NCBI GenBank assembly: GCA_024399015.1
Contig: JAKSIC010000022.1
Coordinates: 1 to 50,639 of the forward strand
Direction: 5' to 3'
Length of the DNA: 50,639 bases
DNA from: Fibrobacter sp.
GTDB lineage: Bacteria; Fibrobacterota; Fibrobacteria; Fibrobacterales; Fibrobacteraceae
Numbering within the stretch: the stretch's first letter is position 1; every line of letters begins with the position of its first letter. A program made the translations under genes and the position numbers. Shown piece after piece: positions 33,431 through 42,209 of this stretch. Below the pieces are notes generated by a model. That model was not told where the DNA came from. It searched no databases and worked only from the letters and a program-made list of their open reading frames with translations.

Positions 33431-34573
33431 ATGGAATTTGTTGACAACCTTCGCGCTAAACCTGCTGTTCAGAAAATAGAGAAATTTATCCCGGCCGTAG
33501 CCTTTCTAGGCGGTTTTGCCTGGGATTCAATTACATTGGGCATGTCCATCAACGACTCCGACCTGGCCTTTCTGGTGGCCTACTATATCGGGGCACTGAT
33601 TTTCATTGTACTCCTGTCGGCTCGCATCGTGCAAGTCGCGGAGGAACCTGTCGAGCCTCAAAAAAAATTTATCGCCCGTAACGCCATAGCCGCACGCAAC
33701 AAGTTACTGGACCGCGAATGGAGCGACGTGTGGAAAGCCCGTTTCACCTGGGTTTTGCAATTCCTCTTCGGAGGCATGTTCAGCGCCCTGGTGGTCTGCT
33801 ACTTCAAGAGCAGCGGTTCCCTGGCATCCTTCATACTCGTGCTTTGCCTGGCGGCCCTTTTGGTGGGTAATGAATTCCTCCAGAAGCGTTACGAAAGTTT
33901 CGCATTGAACCTGGCGCTATTCTGCCTCCTGGGCACCATGGTGTTAAACTTCACCATTCCTTACTTTGTTCATGGTATCGGTTTCAGATGGTTCTTCCTC
34001 AGCACTGTGGTTTCCCTGGGAATCTGTTTCCTGGTATGGAAAATCGCACGTCGACCCAAGCGCATGATGGTGGTTCCTGTTTTGATCAGCATCCTTTTGA
34101 CCGTGGCTTACTTGATGAACTGGGTTCCGCCAGTACCTCTTGTTCTCAAGCAGCAGATGGTCTGCCAGAACTTTGACAAAAAGAACTATTCCTGCGACGT
34201 AGACTACCCCACTATTTTCCAAAGGTTGAACCTCGAAGCCCCTACGGTACACAGGGTAGACGGCAACGAAGTCTACTTCCTCTCCTCCGTCTTTGCACCG
34301 GCAAAACTTAAGGCAGGCCTTGAATTCCGCTGGTACTACCAGGATCCCACTACCGGCAAGTACAAGCTTACAGACAAAATATCGTCCGGACGTATGGTAA
34401 TGAACGGCGGCCGTGAATCTGGCTTCAGAATCTACTCCAACAAGCGAAACGTTCCTCCCGGAAAATACCGTGTGGAAACCGCCTACAAGAACGGCGCCGT
34501 CGTAGGAGCCAGCGCCTTTGAAGTCCTGGAAGGCATGCCCGTGAAGGGTTTCGTCCGAGACTCCCTAAGATAA
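33431..34573 (+). CDS. Membrane protein with C-terminal DUF2914 domain
   Basis: The reading frame is open far upstream (antisense to proS), but the first ATG outside proS, 33431, gives a sensible 380-residue protein. It has about eight membrane helices (residues about 20-250) and a soluble C-terminal DUF2914 domain (about 280-375), which shows VYFLSSVFAPAKLKAGLEFRWYY, SSGRMVMNGGRESGFRIYS and PPGKYRVETAYKNGAVVGASAFEVL. The role of DUF2914 is not established; related proteins are found near glycan or polysaccharide genes. It is divergent from proS and 58 bases before aguB. Confidence 0.85.
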   Translation: MEFVDNLRAKPAVQKIEKFIPAVAFLGGFAWDSITLGMSINDSDLAFLVAYYIGALIFIVLLSARIVQVAEEPVEPQKKFIARNAIAARNKLLDREWSDVWKARFTWVLQFLFGGMFSALVVCYFKSSGSLASFILVLCLAALLVGNEFLQKRYESFALNLALFCLLGTMVLNFTIPYFVHGIGFRWFFLSTVVSLGICFLVWKIARRPKRMMVVPVLISILLTVAYLMNWVPPVPLVLKQQMVCQNFDKKNYSCDVDYPTIFQRLNLEAPTVHRVDGNEVYFLSSVFAPAKLKAGLEFRWYYQDPTTGKYKLTDKISSGRMVMNGGRESGFRIYSNKRNVPPGKYRVETAYKNGAVVGASAFEVLEGMPVKGFVRDSLR

Positions 34574-34631
34574 GTACATTTTCCGCAAAGCCCGCGCCAG
34601 AGTTCCGCCCAGGTTTTCTAAATTATTTATC

Positions 34632-35495
34632 ATGAAGAAAATTAAGACCGCAACTCTCCAAGGAAAGTGGACTGGTGATACCAAGTCCAACAATGAATGG
34701 TACAAGGCCGAAGCTCTCAAGCTCAAGGGCCAGGGAATCGACATTCTCGTTCTCCCGGAAATGTTCCACACGCCCTACTTCCCGTTTGAAGAAAACGCAG
34801 ACTTCTTTGACATGGCCATCGAAAAGGACGACGTCATCGTGAAGGAATGGCAAGACATTGCTCGCGAGTTAGGTGCGGTCGTCGTTTTCCCCTTCTTTGA
34901 AAAGCGCGCCCGCGGAATCTACCACAACTCCGCCTTCGTCTTTGAACGTGACGGAAGCATTGCAGGTCTCTACCGCAAGAGCCACATTCCCGATGATCCC
35001 GCTTTCTACGAAAAGTATTACTTCATCCCCGGCGACACCGGTTTTGAGCCCATCAAGACCTCCGCAGGCAAGCTCGGCGTTCTGATTTGCTGGGATCAGT
35101 GGTTCCCGGAAGCAGCCCGCATTATGAGCCTGAAGGGTGCAGACCTTTTGATCTACCCCACCGCAATCGGCTGGATGAAATCTGAACCTGCAGAACTTTA
35201 CCCCCGTCAGCAGGATAGCTGGACCACCGTCATGCGGGGCCACGCAATCGCCAACCGCACCTTCGTTCTGAGTGCAAACCGTATCGGTACCGAAGGGGAG
35301 CTGACCTTCTGGGGCACAAGTTTTGTGGCTGCACCTGACGGCTACCTCATCAAGAAATGCGACACTGATTTCCTGGGCGCATCCATTGTTGAAATTGACC
35401 TGGGTGAAACGGAATTCAATCGCCGCTGGTGGCCGCACTTCCGCGACCGCCGCGTAGACCTTTACGGCGACATCTTGAAAGTTTGGTGCGACTAG
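34632..35495 (+). CDS. aguB: N-carbamoylputrescine amidase
   Basis: AguB hydrolyses N-carbamoylputrescine to putrescine, CO2 and ammonia. The 287-residue protein is a CN-hydrolase (nitrilase superfamily) with its Glu-Lys-Cys triad in LPEMFHTPYF (E43), YRKSHIPDDP (K115) and LICWDQWFPEAAR (C152). The close match to plant and bacterial AguB motifs (GDTGF, DQWFPEAARI, RRWWPHFRDRRVD) is clear. It is followed by aguA after 167 bases containing repeat copy B. A TAAATT box ends 7 bases before ATG, without Shine-Dalgarno. Confidence 0.95.
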   Translation: MKKIKTATLQGKWTGDTKSNNEWYKAEALKLKGQGIDILVLPEMFHTPYFPFEENADFFDMAIEKDDVIVKEWQDIARELGAVVVFPFFEKRARGIYHNSAFVFERDGSIAGLYRKSHIPDDPAFYEKYYFIPGDTGFEPIKTSAGKLGVLICWDQWFPEAARIMSLKGADLLIYPTAIGWMKSEPAELYPRQQDSWTTVMRGHAIANRTFVLSANRIGTEGELTFWGTSFVAAPDGYLIKKCDTDFLGASIVEIDLGETEFNRRWWPHFRDRRVDLYGDILKVWCD

Positions 35496-35503
35496 GCTTC
35501 GCC

Positions 35504-35646
35504 AATTACTATTTACGAATTATGAATTACGAAATTAATTAGGCGCCTATACAAAACTTGAAACTTTGTTTCTTAGTTGCTGTTATCCACTTTGTGGAAT
35601 TGGCGCGATTATATGTCTCATAATTCATACTTCATAACTCATAATT
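35504..35646. repeat. AT-rich palindromic intergenic repeat, copy B (expanded)
   Basis: The outer parts are inverted AT-rich arms built from AATTACGAATTATGAATT-like words (35504-35540 and about 35619-35646). The inner AGGCGCC (35541-35547) and GGCGCGATTAT (35602-35612) match copy A at 3121-3141. Between them lie 54 bases absent from copy A, including a small hairpin TCCAC-TTT-GTGGA. It separates aguB from aguA. Confidence 0.6.
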
Positions 35647-35662
35647 AAACCTGGTGTTTTTT

Positions 35663-36685
35663 ATGGCAACATCTATTCGTTATCCCGCAGAATGGGAAGA
35701 ACAGGAAGCCACTTGGCTGGCCTTCCCCCACAATAAGAAGAACTGGTACGGCGAACGTGGTGTAAACATTCGCAAGTTCTACATTAACCTCATCCGCACC
35801 ATCAGCGAATTCCAGCCGGTGAACGTCCTAGTTCCTAGCAAGAATTTCCTGACCTTCGAAGAAAAGTTCGCCATTGCAGACCGCCCCTTCCCGGTGAGCG
35901 TCATCTTTATCAAGACCAACGACATCTGGATTCGTGACTACGGTCCGTTCTTTTTGAAGAAGGGCGACAAGACTGTGATTTCCCAGACTCAGTTCAACGC
36001 CTGGGGCGCCAAGTTCCCGCCGTGGAACTACGATGACAAGATTCCTGAAACCATCGCCGACGCTTTCGGCTACAAGATGGACAAGAGCGTTCCCTATATC
36101 TTTGAAGGCGGCGCTATTGAAGTGAATGGTGACGGTCTCGGCATTACCACTCTGGATTGCCTTATCGGCAAGAACCGTAACGCAGACAAGGATCTTTCCA
36201 AGGTCATCAAGGCTATCTGCAACGCATTCGGCCTCAGATCTTTGCTGGTCCTCCCCCACGGTCTCCACGGCGATCACACTGACGGCCATATCGATAACGT
36301 AGCCCGTTTCGTTGCCAAGGATCGCGTGGTCATGTGTTTCGAAGATTCCAAGAAGAGTCCCAACACACCCATCCTCGCCGAAGCAAAGTTCCTCATCGAA
36401 GAATTCATGAAGGTTCACTACGGCAAGAAGGCCAAGGTGGACACCTTGCCTCTCCCGCCCCAGCGTGTTCTTGACGACGGACAGATTCTCCCTGCAAGCT
36501 ACATGAACTACATCCACGCCAACGGCGCTCTCATCTTCCCCAAGTACAAGAGCCCCAAGGACGCCATCGCCCAGAAGTACTTCGAAAGCGTGTTCCCCAA
36601 ACTGAAGGTCATCGGCATCGATTGCCGAACCGTGATTGAGGAAGGCGGAAGCCTGCATTGCATGAGCAAGCACGAAAGCAAATAA
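35663..36685 (+). CDS. aguA: Agmatine deiminase
   Basis: AguA converts agmatine to N-carbamoylputrescine and ammonia, the step before AguB. The 340-residue protein is a guanidino-modifying enzyme with EWEEQEATWLAFPHN at the start, NDIWIRDYGPFF, FEGGAIEVNGDG, HGLHGDHTDGHIDNVARF and the catalytic cysteine near the end in GGSLHCMSK (C333). ATG 35663 is chosen over GTG 35654 for family fit. Together aguB-aguA give putrescine from arginine-derived agmatine; an arginine decarboxylase would be needed elsewhere. A terminator follows. Confidence 0.96.
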   Translation: MATSIRYPAEWEEQEATWLAFPHNKKNWYGERGVNIRKFYINLIRTISEFQPVNVLVPSKNFLTFEEKFAIADRPFPVSVIFIKTNDIWIRDYGPFFLKKGDKTVISQTQFNAWGAKFPPWNYDDKIPETIADAFGYKMDKSVPYIFEGGAIEVNGDGLGITTLDCLIGKNRNADKDLSKVIKAICNAFGLRSLLVLPHGLHGDHTDGHIDNVARFVAKDRVVMCFEDSKKSPNTPILAEAKFLIEEFMKVHYGKKAKVDTLPLPPQRVLDDGQILPASYMNYIHANGALIFPKYKSPKDAIAQKYFESVFPKLKVIGIDCRTVIEEGGSLHCMSKHESK

Positions 36686-36692
36686 AAAAAGA

Positions 36693-36718
36693 CCTCTCGA
36701 AAGAGAGGCTTTTTTTTA
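36693..36718 (+). terminator. Terminator of aguA
   Basis: CCTCTC (36693-36698) pairs with GAGAGG (36703-36708) over a GAAA tetraloop, flanked by A and T tracts; a run of eight Ts follows. It may also act for the convergent GGDEF gene at 36760. Confidence 0.9.
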
Positions 36719-36759
36719 TAAACGTTTGCGAAAATTCTTCGTCGCAGTCTTAAATCCGA

Positions 36760-37878
36760 CTAGGAAACCTTACCCTTGTTTTCACGCATCTTGGTATGGA
36801 TGGTATTGATGAACCCGTCAACACCATACACCCGCAAGTCCTGCTGGGCGGAACCGATGGCCACGGCCAATTCGTAAGGAGCATTGGACTTGGTATTGAA
36901 TTTTTCCAGACAGATTTCAATAGCCTGAATGCAGGAATTCATTTCAGCAATATTCTGTGTCTTGAGCAACACGATGAATTCGTCGCCAGAATAACGGAGA
37001 GGAACGCCCACGTCGCCCATGGACTTCTGCAAAACCTTGGCCAAGTTTTTCAGGGCTTCATCGCCAATGGCGTGACCAAACCTTTCGTTAATAACCTTAA
37101 GGCCTTTCATATTCAACATCAAGGCATTGATTACGGAGTCTCGGCCCTGGGCCACGGATTTCAAATGATGGTCCAGATAAATTCGATTGAACAAACCTGT
37201 CAAGCCATCCTTGAAAATCAGGTCGTTCTGCAAGGTGGTCAGCACACCGGCCATGGAAATAGCAAGGCTTGCGGCTATAGTGGAAACTCCGTAGAACATG
37301 GTCTGGGCGAAGGTACCAATCATCAACGGGAACAGGTAAACTCCAATGGGGAAAATTCTCAGCACGCCATTCTTGGATTTCTTCCAGAGGTAAACAACGA
37401 TGCTATCCAAGGTAATCAAGTAATCCACACTGGTGTAAATCCAGTAGCCTCCATAACGATGGTAAAGGTTTTCTTCACTGATACTGAAAATGAACGGGTA
37501 GAACAAATTGACAACAATACCCACAAGGCCCAAGCCCACCACGGCCAAAAGAAAATTCAAATGTCCCTTGGAAATGCCTCCGCAAGCATACTTGGTCAAG
37601 AAGAACAGCCATAAGAAAGCGCAAAGCAAGTTGGAAACATAAAGCCAGCTGTCGCCGGCAATAGCCAAAATCCTGAGAGCGGAATTGTTGATTCCGTCAA
37701 TGGCAAAAAGGAACGGGTCAATGGCACAGCAAACCATAGTGAGGATGACCATGGCAAGCAGGGCTCTATTTTCAATGGTTCTGGAGCGCAGCAGCCAACG
37801 ATTGCCAGCCAAGAGCACGGCAACCAGCACTACGCCAAACCCATCTGCAATAAAAATGCTTGTCAAAGAACTTTCCAT
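36760..37878 (-). CDS. Membrane-bound GGDEF-domain protein with altered active site
   Basis: The protein of about 372 residues (ATG 37878, preceded by GGCGG; the frame also opens at TTG 37890) has seven or eight membrane helices (about 10-215) and a C-terminal GGDEF domain starting at KDGLTGLFNR. The signature is SGDEF in place of GGDEF (residues 297-301). The first metal-binding aspartate is Asn (N256) and the next acidic residue is Lys (LMLNMKGLK instead of D-x-D-x-FK). FGHAIGDEAL is intact. Diguanylate cyclase activity is therefore doubtful; it may bind GTP as a sensor. No EAL domain and no inhibitory RxxD site are evident. It is a lone gene, divided from the MurC-like gene by a terminator. 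Confidence 0.9.
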   Translation of the reverse strand: MESSLTSIFIADGFGVVLVAVLLAGNRWLLRSRTIENRALLAMVILTMVCCAIDPFLFAIDGINNSALRILAIAGDSWLYVSNLLCAFLWLFFLTKYACGGISKGHLNFLLAVVGLGLVGIVVNLFYPFIFSISEENLYHRYGGYWIYTSVDYLITLDSIVVYLWKKSKNGVLRIFPIGVYLFPLMIGTFAQTMFYGVSTIAASLAISMAGVLTTLQNDLIFKDGLTGLFNRIYLDHHLKSVAQGRDSVINALMLNMKGLKVINERFGHAIGDEALKNLAKVLQKSMGDVGVPLRYSGDEFIVLLKTQNIAEMNSCIQAIEICLEKFNTKSNAPYELAVAIGSAQQDLRVYGVDGFINTIHTKMRENKGKVS

Positions 37879-37944
37879 ATCATCCGCCAATATATTTGTA
37901 ATTAATATAAATTCCAGTACTCACTAAAACAAATCTGGATAAAC

Positions 37945-37980
37945 AAATCCCCGCCATTTATGTGTTAATAGCGGGGATTT
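37945..37980 (-). terminator. Terminator of MurC-like gene
   Basis: AAATCCCCGC (37945-37954) pairs perfectly with GCGGGGATTT (37971-37980) over a 16-base loop. It lies just after the ligase stop at 37990 and ends the long minus-strand operon that begins at 43880. Confidence 0.8.
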
Positions 37981-37989
37981 TCGTGTAAA

Positions 37990-39408
37990 TTACTTGTTTT
38001 CCAAAAGTTTCTGGACGCTCTGGGCGAACTTTTCCAGACTGGGGTCGCGGGCGCCCATCAGAAGGATGGTATCACCGGCCTTGGCGTCGGCGACCATGGC
38101 CTTGGCGCATTCATCACGATTTTCGATGTAGCGGGCATCGGAGCCAAGGGCCACCAGGTCGTTGGCCAGATCGCCTGCGGAGATGTCACGAGTAACCGTT
38201 CCACCAGCGTAGTAGATTTCGCTGAAGTACATGGTGTCGGCGGAGCGTTCCCCTTCAGCACCGCGCAGAGCCTTGTTGATGAATTCAACCAGATCGTTAC
38301 GCAAGAAGCGAGTAGGTCCAAATCCATGGGGCTGGAACCAGGCAAGAACGCGGCCCTTTGTAAAGCCCTGGGCGCTCTTGATGCTGGCGGAAATCTTTGC
38401 GGGATTGTGGGCGAAGTCATCTACCAAGGTAACGCCATTGAAGATTCCCAGAATCTGATGACGGCGGAACACGCCCGGGAAGGAGCTGAGGGCGTCGGCG
38501 CAGGTGCGGAGGGAAACGCCGGCCTGAAGCGCCGCTGCGGTTGCAGCCAGGGCATTTTCCATATTGTGGCGGCCAGGCAGCGGCACAGTAAACTTCACCA
38601 GTTCGTTATTATGGCGGCAGCGGAAAATAATGCTCGGGCCATCGGTGCGGAAATCAATGCCCTGGACGCCAACGTAGCTCTCAGTGCCGAAGTCGTTGTG
38701 ACGATCCTGACTGAAAGGCTTTGCCAGCGGGTGAGCGTCATTCACAATCAAAGTCTTACCGTTATTCAAAATGTTGTCGCGGAACTTGCCGAAAATTTCC
38801 TGCAGCTCGCTCATTTCCTTATGGTCCTTGTCCACGTTCAAAATGAGGCCCACTTCAGGTTCGTAGCGGACCAGAGTTCCATCGCTTTCGTCAGCTTCAA
38901 CTACCAGCCATTCGCCAGCGCCGCTGACAGCGTTACCAATCTTGCCTTCCTTCTGCAGGTTCACAAGACCAGCGCCAGTCATTACAGAAGGCTGCAAACC
39001 GGCGTACTGCAAAATGTGATAAATCATGGCGGTAACGGTAGACTTACCGCTGGTGCCGCTGACCGCAATGGTCTTAGCTTCCTTGGAAATCTTGGCAAGC
39101 ATTTCGCTGCGGTGCATTACGGCAACACCAAGTTCCTTGGCACGCTTCAAGTCCGGATTGGAATCTTCGATAGCCGTACTCACCACCACCGCAGACAAGT
39201 CGGCGGAAATACCGGAGCCGTCCTGGGCGAAGCACTTGATGCCGCATTCTTCCAGCTGTTCCATAACGCGAGGCTTTTCGCAGTTGCCTGCAAGATATTC
39301 ACCAAACTGACGATCAGAACCGCGAACTTCTACACCGCGGCCCACCAAGTACTGGCCAATGGCACTCATGCCAACACCAGCAACACCGATAAAAAAGTAA
39401 GAGTTCAT
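37990..39408 (-). CDS. Mur ligase family protein, MurC-like
   Basis: The 472-residue protein has the N-terminal Rossmann part of MurC (FFIGVAGVGMSAIGQYL, VRGSD), a central ATPase domain with P-loop SGTSGKSTVT (117-126), the EADESDGT block (171-178) and NVDKDHKEM, and a C-terminal domain with FRRHQILG and DDFAHNPAKI. MurC adds L-Ala to UDP-MurNAc; Mpl attaches recycled tripeptide. The usual MurC P-loop is GTHGKTTT and the usual motif DDYGHHP; both are changed here, and DDFAH recalls Mpl. The substrate is therefore uncertain, and a canonical murC may exist elsewhere. A TATATT box ends 7 bases before the ATG, suggesting an internal leaderless start within the operon. Confidence 0.85.
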   Translation of the reverse strand: MNSYFFIGVAGVGMSAIGQYLVGRGVEVRGSDRQFGEYLAGNCEKPRVMEQLEECGIKCFAQDGSGISADLSAVVVSTAIEDSNPDLKRAKELGVAVMHRSEMLAKISKEAKTIAVSGTSGKSTVTAMIYHILQYAGLQPSVMTGAGLVNLQKEGKIGNAVSGAGEWLVVEADESDGTLVRYEPEVGLILNVDKDHKEMSELQEIFGKFRDNILNNGKTLIVNDAHPLAKPFSQDRHNDFGTESYVGVQGIDFRTDGPSIIFRCRHNNELVKFTVPLPGRHNMENALAATAAALQAGVSLRTCADALSSFPGVFRRHQILGIFNGVTLVDDFAHNPAKISASIKSAQGFTKGRVLAWFQPHGFGPTRFLRNDLVEFINKALRGAEGERSADTMYFSEIYYAGGTVTRDISAGDLANDLVALGSDARYIENRDECAKAMVADAKAGDTILLMGARDPSLEKFAQSVQKLLENK

Positions 39409-39415
39409 AATTCAA

Positions 39416-39421
39416 AATATA
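39416..39421 (-). promoter_or_regulatory. -10-like box (TATATT) before MurC-like gene
   Basis: On the minus strand TATATT (39421-39416) is followed by 7 bases and then the ATG at 39408, with no Shine-Dalgarno. This is one of the group of leaderless candidates. Confidence 0.45.
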
Positions 39422-39435
39422 GACAAATACAATTT

Positions 39436-40263
39436 TTAAAATAGGTACGACACCGAAGTCGAAGCTATATACAACCGATTTCCCAATTTCATTCCATTCA
39501 CCACAGAAACCCCTACACTAGCCTGAATCTGTTTATGATACGTATAAGTCATGCCAAAATAATTGGTGAAAAAACTTGGAAAAGACATCGATATTTCATA
39601 ATTAGAATCAAAATAGGATTTCAAGAACCAGGGAAATGAGACAGAAGGTGCGTAAGTCAAGGCGAAAGATCCAATGAACAAACTTGCGTAAGCCCCCGCG
39701 CCAACCCTAAAGGAAAAATAGCGATCTTTCGTCCATTCAATTTCATCTGAAGGTTCTTCGCTTGGCCCCATAAACATTGTTCCATCGTAATATTTCTCGT
39801 TTTCGAAAGAAGCATAATTGAAATCAGCCCCCCAAAACAAGGATGCCCCAACTTCACCTACAGAGCCATTCACCCCAACCGACGCTTTTCCATATGGCAT
39901 TGGATCCAACCCAAAGCCAAAGGAAGTATACATCAGCTCTTTTTTGAAGATCCATTCTAAATCAAAAGCTACAGGAAATGACGTAAAGACATAATTAATA
40001 TCCGCTCTCACTTTTGGTAGATGATCATCCTGATTTCGCTCATTCCAAACATCCCACAGTCTGGTCTCTTGATTTCTAGGATCACGAATTTCAAGATGCG
40101 CTCGTCGCTTGTTTGAATTCGAATCCATATTGAACTCAGCACCACGAATTACAGGAGCATTGGAAACGTCAAAGTCCCCCTGCAAAATATTCATTGTACG
40201 ACCAACACATCCGCTAAGGACAAAAGCAACCAAAGCGAGTATCAGATTTTTTCGTCCAAGCAT
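39436..40263 (-). CDS. Lipoprotein with beta-barrel-like body, unknown function
   Basis: The 275-residue protein has a lipobox LSGC (C19). The mature part has many alternating aromatic strands (FDLEWIFKKELMYTSFGFGL, KYFDGTMF-like loops, FFTNYFGMTYTYHKQ) and ends in SVSYLF with a terminal Phe, as in outer-membrane barrel proteins. No known family is recognised. It lies 8 bases after the RluA-family gene and 27 bases before the MurC-like gene, on the same strand, within the operon starting at 43880. It is more AT-rich than its neighbours. An outer-membrane location is inferred. Confidence 0.75.
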   Translation of the reverse strand: MLGRKNLILALVAFVLSGCVGRTMNILQGDFDVSNAPVIRGAEFNMDSNSNKRRAHLEIRDPRNQETRLWDVWNERNQDDHLPKVRADINYVFTSFPVAFDLEWIFKKELMYTSFGFGLDPMPYGKASVGVNGSVGEVGASLFWGADFNYASFENEKYYDGTMFMGPSEEPSDEIEWTKDRYFSFRVGAGAYASLFIGSFALTYAPSVSFPWFLKSYFDSNYEISMSFPSFFTNYFGMTYTYHKQIQASVGVSVVNGMKLGNRLYIASTSVSYLF

Positions 40264-40271
40264 TTCTTTGC

Positions 40272-41561
40272 CTACAACAAATCAGGATCGATGGTGGGTT
40301 CGTAACCGGGTTCTACGAAGTCTTCCTTGGCAATTCCCTTCTTGCGGGCGGCCTTCATCTGCTTGATAAGCTTGCGTTCGGCAGCCTTGGCCTTACGGGC
40401 GGCGGCACGTTCCTTGCGTTCAGCAAAACGTTGGGCACGAGTCTTACGTTCCTTGTAGGGAGCAGCCTCTTCCGGAGTGATTGCGAGAATTTCGTCACTT
40501 TCGTATTCGTCCTCGTAGTCGTCACCGTCATCATAGAAACGCATTTCCGGATCCAGTTCATGGAAGGCTTCTTCGGAATCGCTGAAGTTCGGAGCGTCTT
40601 CGGGGCATTCCTTCTTCAACAGTTTCAGAACCTTGTCGAAGGGCTTTTCCAGTGGAACCTTGAACTTCATCTTCTTTCCCGTGGTGGGGTGAATCAGTTC
40701 AATTTTCACAGCCTGCAAAAGTTGTGCGGGCGCGATTTCCAAAACCTTCTCTGCGTATTCGCGCATCAAGGGAGACACTCGGTTAATGCAGCCTTCACGA
40801 CCATCGTACAAAGGATCGCCCACCACCGGGTGGCCCATGTAGCGGCTATGAACACGGATCTGGTGAGTACGGCCAGATTCCAACTGCAGTTCCAGCAAAG
40901 TGGCGAAGTTAAAGAACTTCTTAGCCGTGTAATGAGTACGGCTTTCCTTGCCGCCGTTCACCACAGCCATTTTCAAACGGTTCTTCGGGTTACGACCGAT
41001 GGGCGCATCAATAGTACCTTCCAAGTCACGAACGTGGCCCCACACCAGAGCGTTGTAAGTACGGTGCAGAGTGCGGGTTTCCAGCTGATGAGCCAAGTGA
41101 CGGTGTGCGTTATCGTTCTTTGCCACCACCATCAAACCCGGAGTATCCTTGTCCAGACGATGGACAATACCCGGACGGAGAGCGCCGTTCACCGTAGAAA
41201 GATTTTCCTTGAAGTGGTACAGTAAGCCGTTAGCCAAGGTACCATCCTTCACGCCATTACCCGGATGAACCACCAGGTTGCGAGGCTTGTTAATCACCAC
41301 AATGTCATCATCTTCGTAAACGATGTCCAGGGGGATTTCCTGGGGTTCCAAGGTACTTGCTTCCTTTTCGGGAATTTCACCACAGACAACCACCATGCCA
41401 GTTTCCACGCGGAAGTTCTTGGGAGTTGCAACCCCGCCCACCTTCACCTCGCCGGCAGCGATCATCTTCTGCACATCGGTGCGGGACACATTTTCCAAAA
41501 CGCCAACAAGGAACTTGTCGATACGTTCACCATTCTTCTTTTCGTCTACAAGATAATTCAT
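40272..41561 (-). CDS. RluA/RluD-family pseudouridine synthase with long charged C-terminal tail
   Basis: Residues 1-75 form an S4 RNA-binding domain (ERIDKFLVGVLENVSRTDVQKMI); the catalytic domain follows, with the RluA motif HRLDKDTPGL (134-143, catalytic D137), RTYNALVWG, LELQLESGRTHQIRVH and HPVVGDPLY. This fits RluD-type enzymes acting on 23S rRNA. The body ends near residue 320; the last 110 residues are an acidic stretch (DDGDDYEDEYESDE) followed by a very basic helix (RKTRAQRFAERKERAAARK), absent from ordinary RluD. The gene is 60 bases after lspA, a common pairing. Which uridine is modified cannot be told. Confidence 0.94.
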   Translation of the reverse strand: MNYLVDEKKNGERIDKFLVGVLENVSRTDVQKMIAAGEVKVGGVATPKNFRVETGMVVVCGEIPEKEASTLEPQEIPLDIVYEDDDIVVINKPRNLVVHPGNGVKDGTLANGLLYHFKENLSTVNGALRPGIVHRLDKDTPGLMVVAKNDNAHRHLAHQLETRTLHRTYNALVWGHVRDLEGTIDAPIGRNPKNRLKMAVVNGGKESRTHYTAKKFFNFATLLELQLESGRTHQIRVHSRYMGHPVVGDPLYDGREGCINRVSPLMREYAEKVLEIAPAQLLQAVKIELIHPTTGKKMKFKVPLEKPFDKVLKLLKKECPEDAPNFSDSEEAFHELDPEMRFYDDGDDYEDEYESDEILAITPEEAAPYKERKTRAQRFAERKERAAARKAKAAERKLIKQMKAARKKGIAKEDFVEPGYEPTIDPDLL

Positions 41562-41621
41562 AATAGCTTCGAGGTCGCTTCGCTCTGAGTTTTGAGCTCG
41601 GTCGTTCCACTTCCTTTGAGG

Positions 41622-42209
41622 TTATTTTGTTTCTGCGTCTTTCGCTTCCTTGGCGGCTTTTGCTGCAGCCTCTTCTTCCTTGATCTGCTTATGCAGTTTC
41701 TTCAAGATCACAGGAGAAAGGATTACAAGAGCAACGCCCACAGTGACAAAGGAATCCGCCACATTGAAGGTAGGGAATCGCGTCATGATAAAGTCAGGAA
41801 AATCGCAATCAATAAAATCCACCACCATCTGCAGGCGCATGCGGTCAATAAAGTTACCGATGGCGCCGCCAAAAATCATCACAATGCCAAGGCGGCTCAA
41901 GTAATCACGTTTATCGACGCTCTTGTAGAACCAGAACAGCACCACTGCTGCCACAATGGAAATCAGCAGGAAGAAAACCCATGCCGGCAAGAACGGCATC
42001 AGATCCTGGGGGCGGCTACTGAATGCAGCACCCTTATTGAACACCAACTGGAAACGAATCCAATCACCAATGACATTCACCACTTCGTGATTGGGAGCAC
42101 CAGAATCGTTGGTAAAACGAGTCAAGGCCCAAAGCTTCGTGAGCTGGTCGGAAACAATGCTGATGACAATAACAATAATGTGAAACGGGATCTTATTATA
42201 GAACTTCAT
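41622..42209 (-). CDS. lspA: Lipoprotein signal peptidase (signal peptidase II)
   Basis: LspA cleaves lipoprotein signal peptides after lipidation, an important activity for the many lipoproteins in this window. The 195-residue protein has four membrane helices and the two catalytic aspartate motifs: GNFIDRMRLQMVVDFID and FNVADSFVTVG. The asparagine motif LVFNKGAAFS is present. The C-terminal 25 residues form an unusual Lys/Glu/Ala helix (EEEAAAKAAKEAKDAETK). Its start overlaps the squalene-synthase stop by one base, so the genes are coupled. Confidence 0.96.
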   Translation of the reverse strand: MKFYNKIPFHIIVIVISIVSDQLTKLWALTRFTNDSGAPNHEVVNVIGDWIRFQLVFNKGAAFSSRPQDLMPFLPAWVFFLLISIVAAVVLFWFYKSVDKRDYLSRLGIVMIFGGAIGNFIDRMRLQMVVDFIDCDFPDFIMTRFPTFNVADSFVTVGVALVILSPVILKKLHKQIKEEEAAAKAAKEAKDAETK

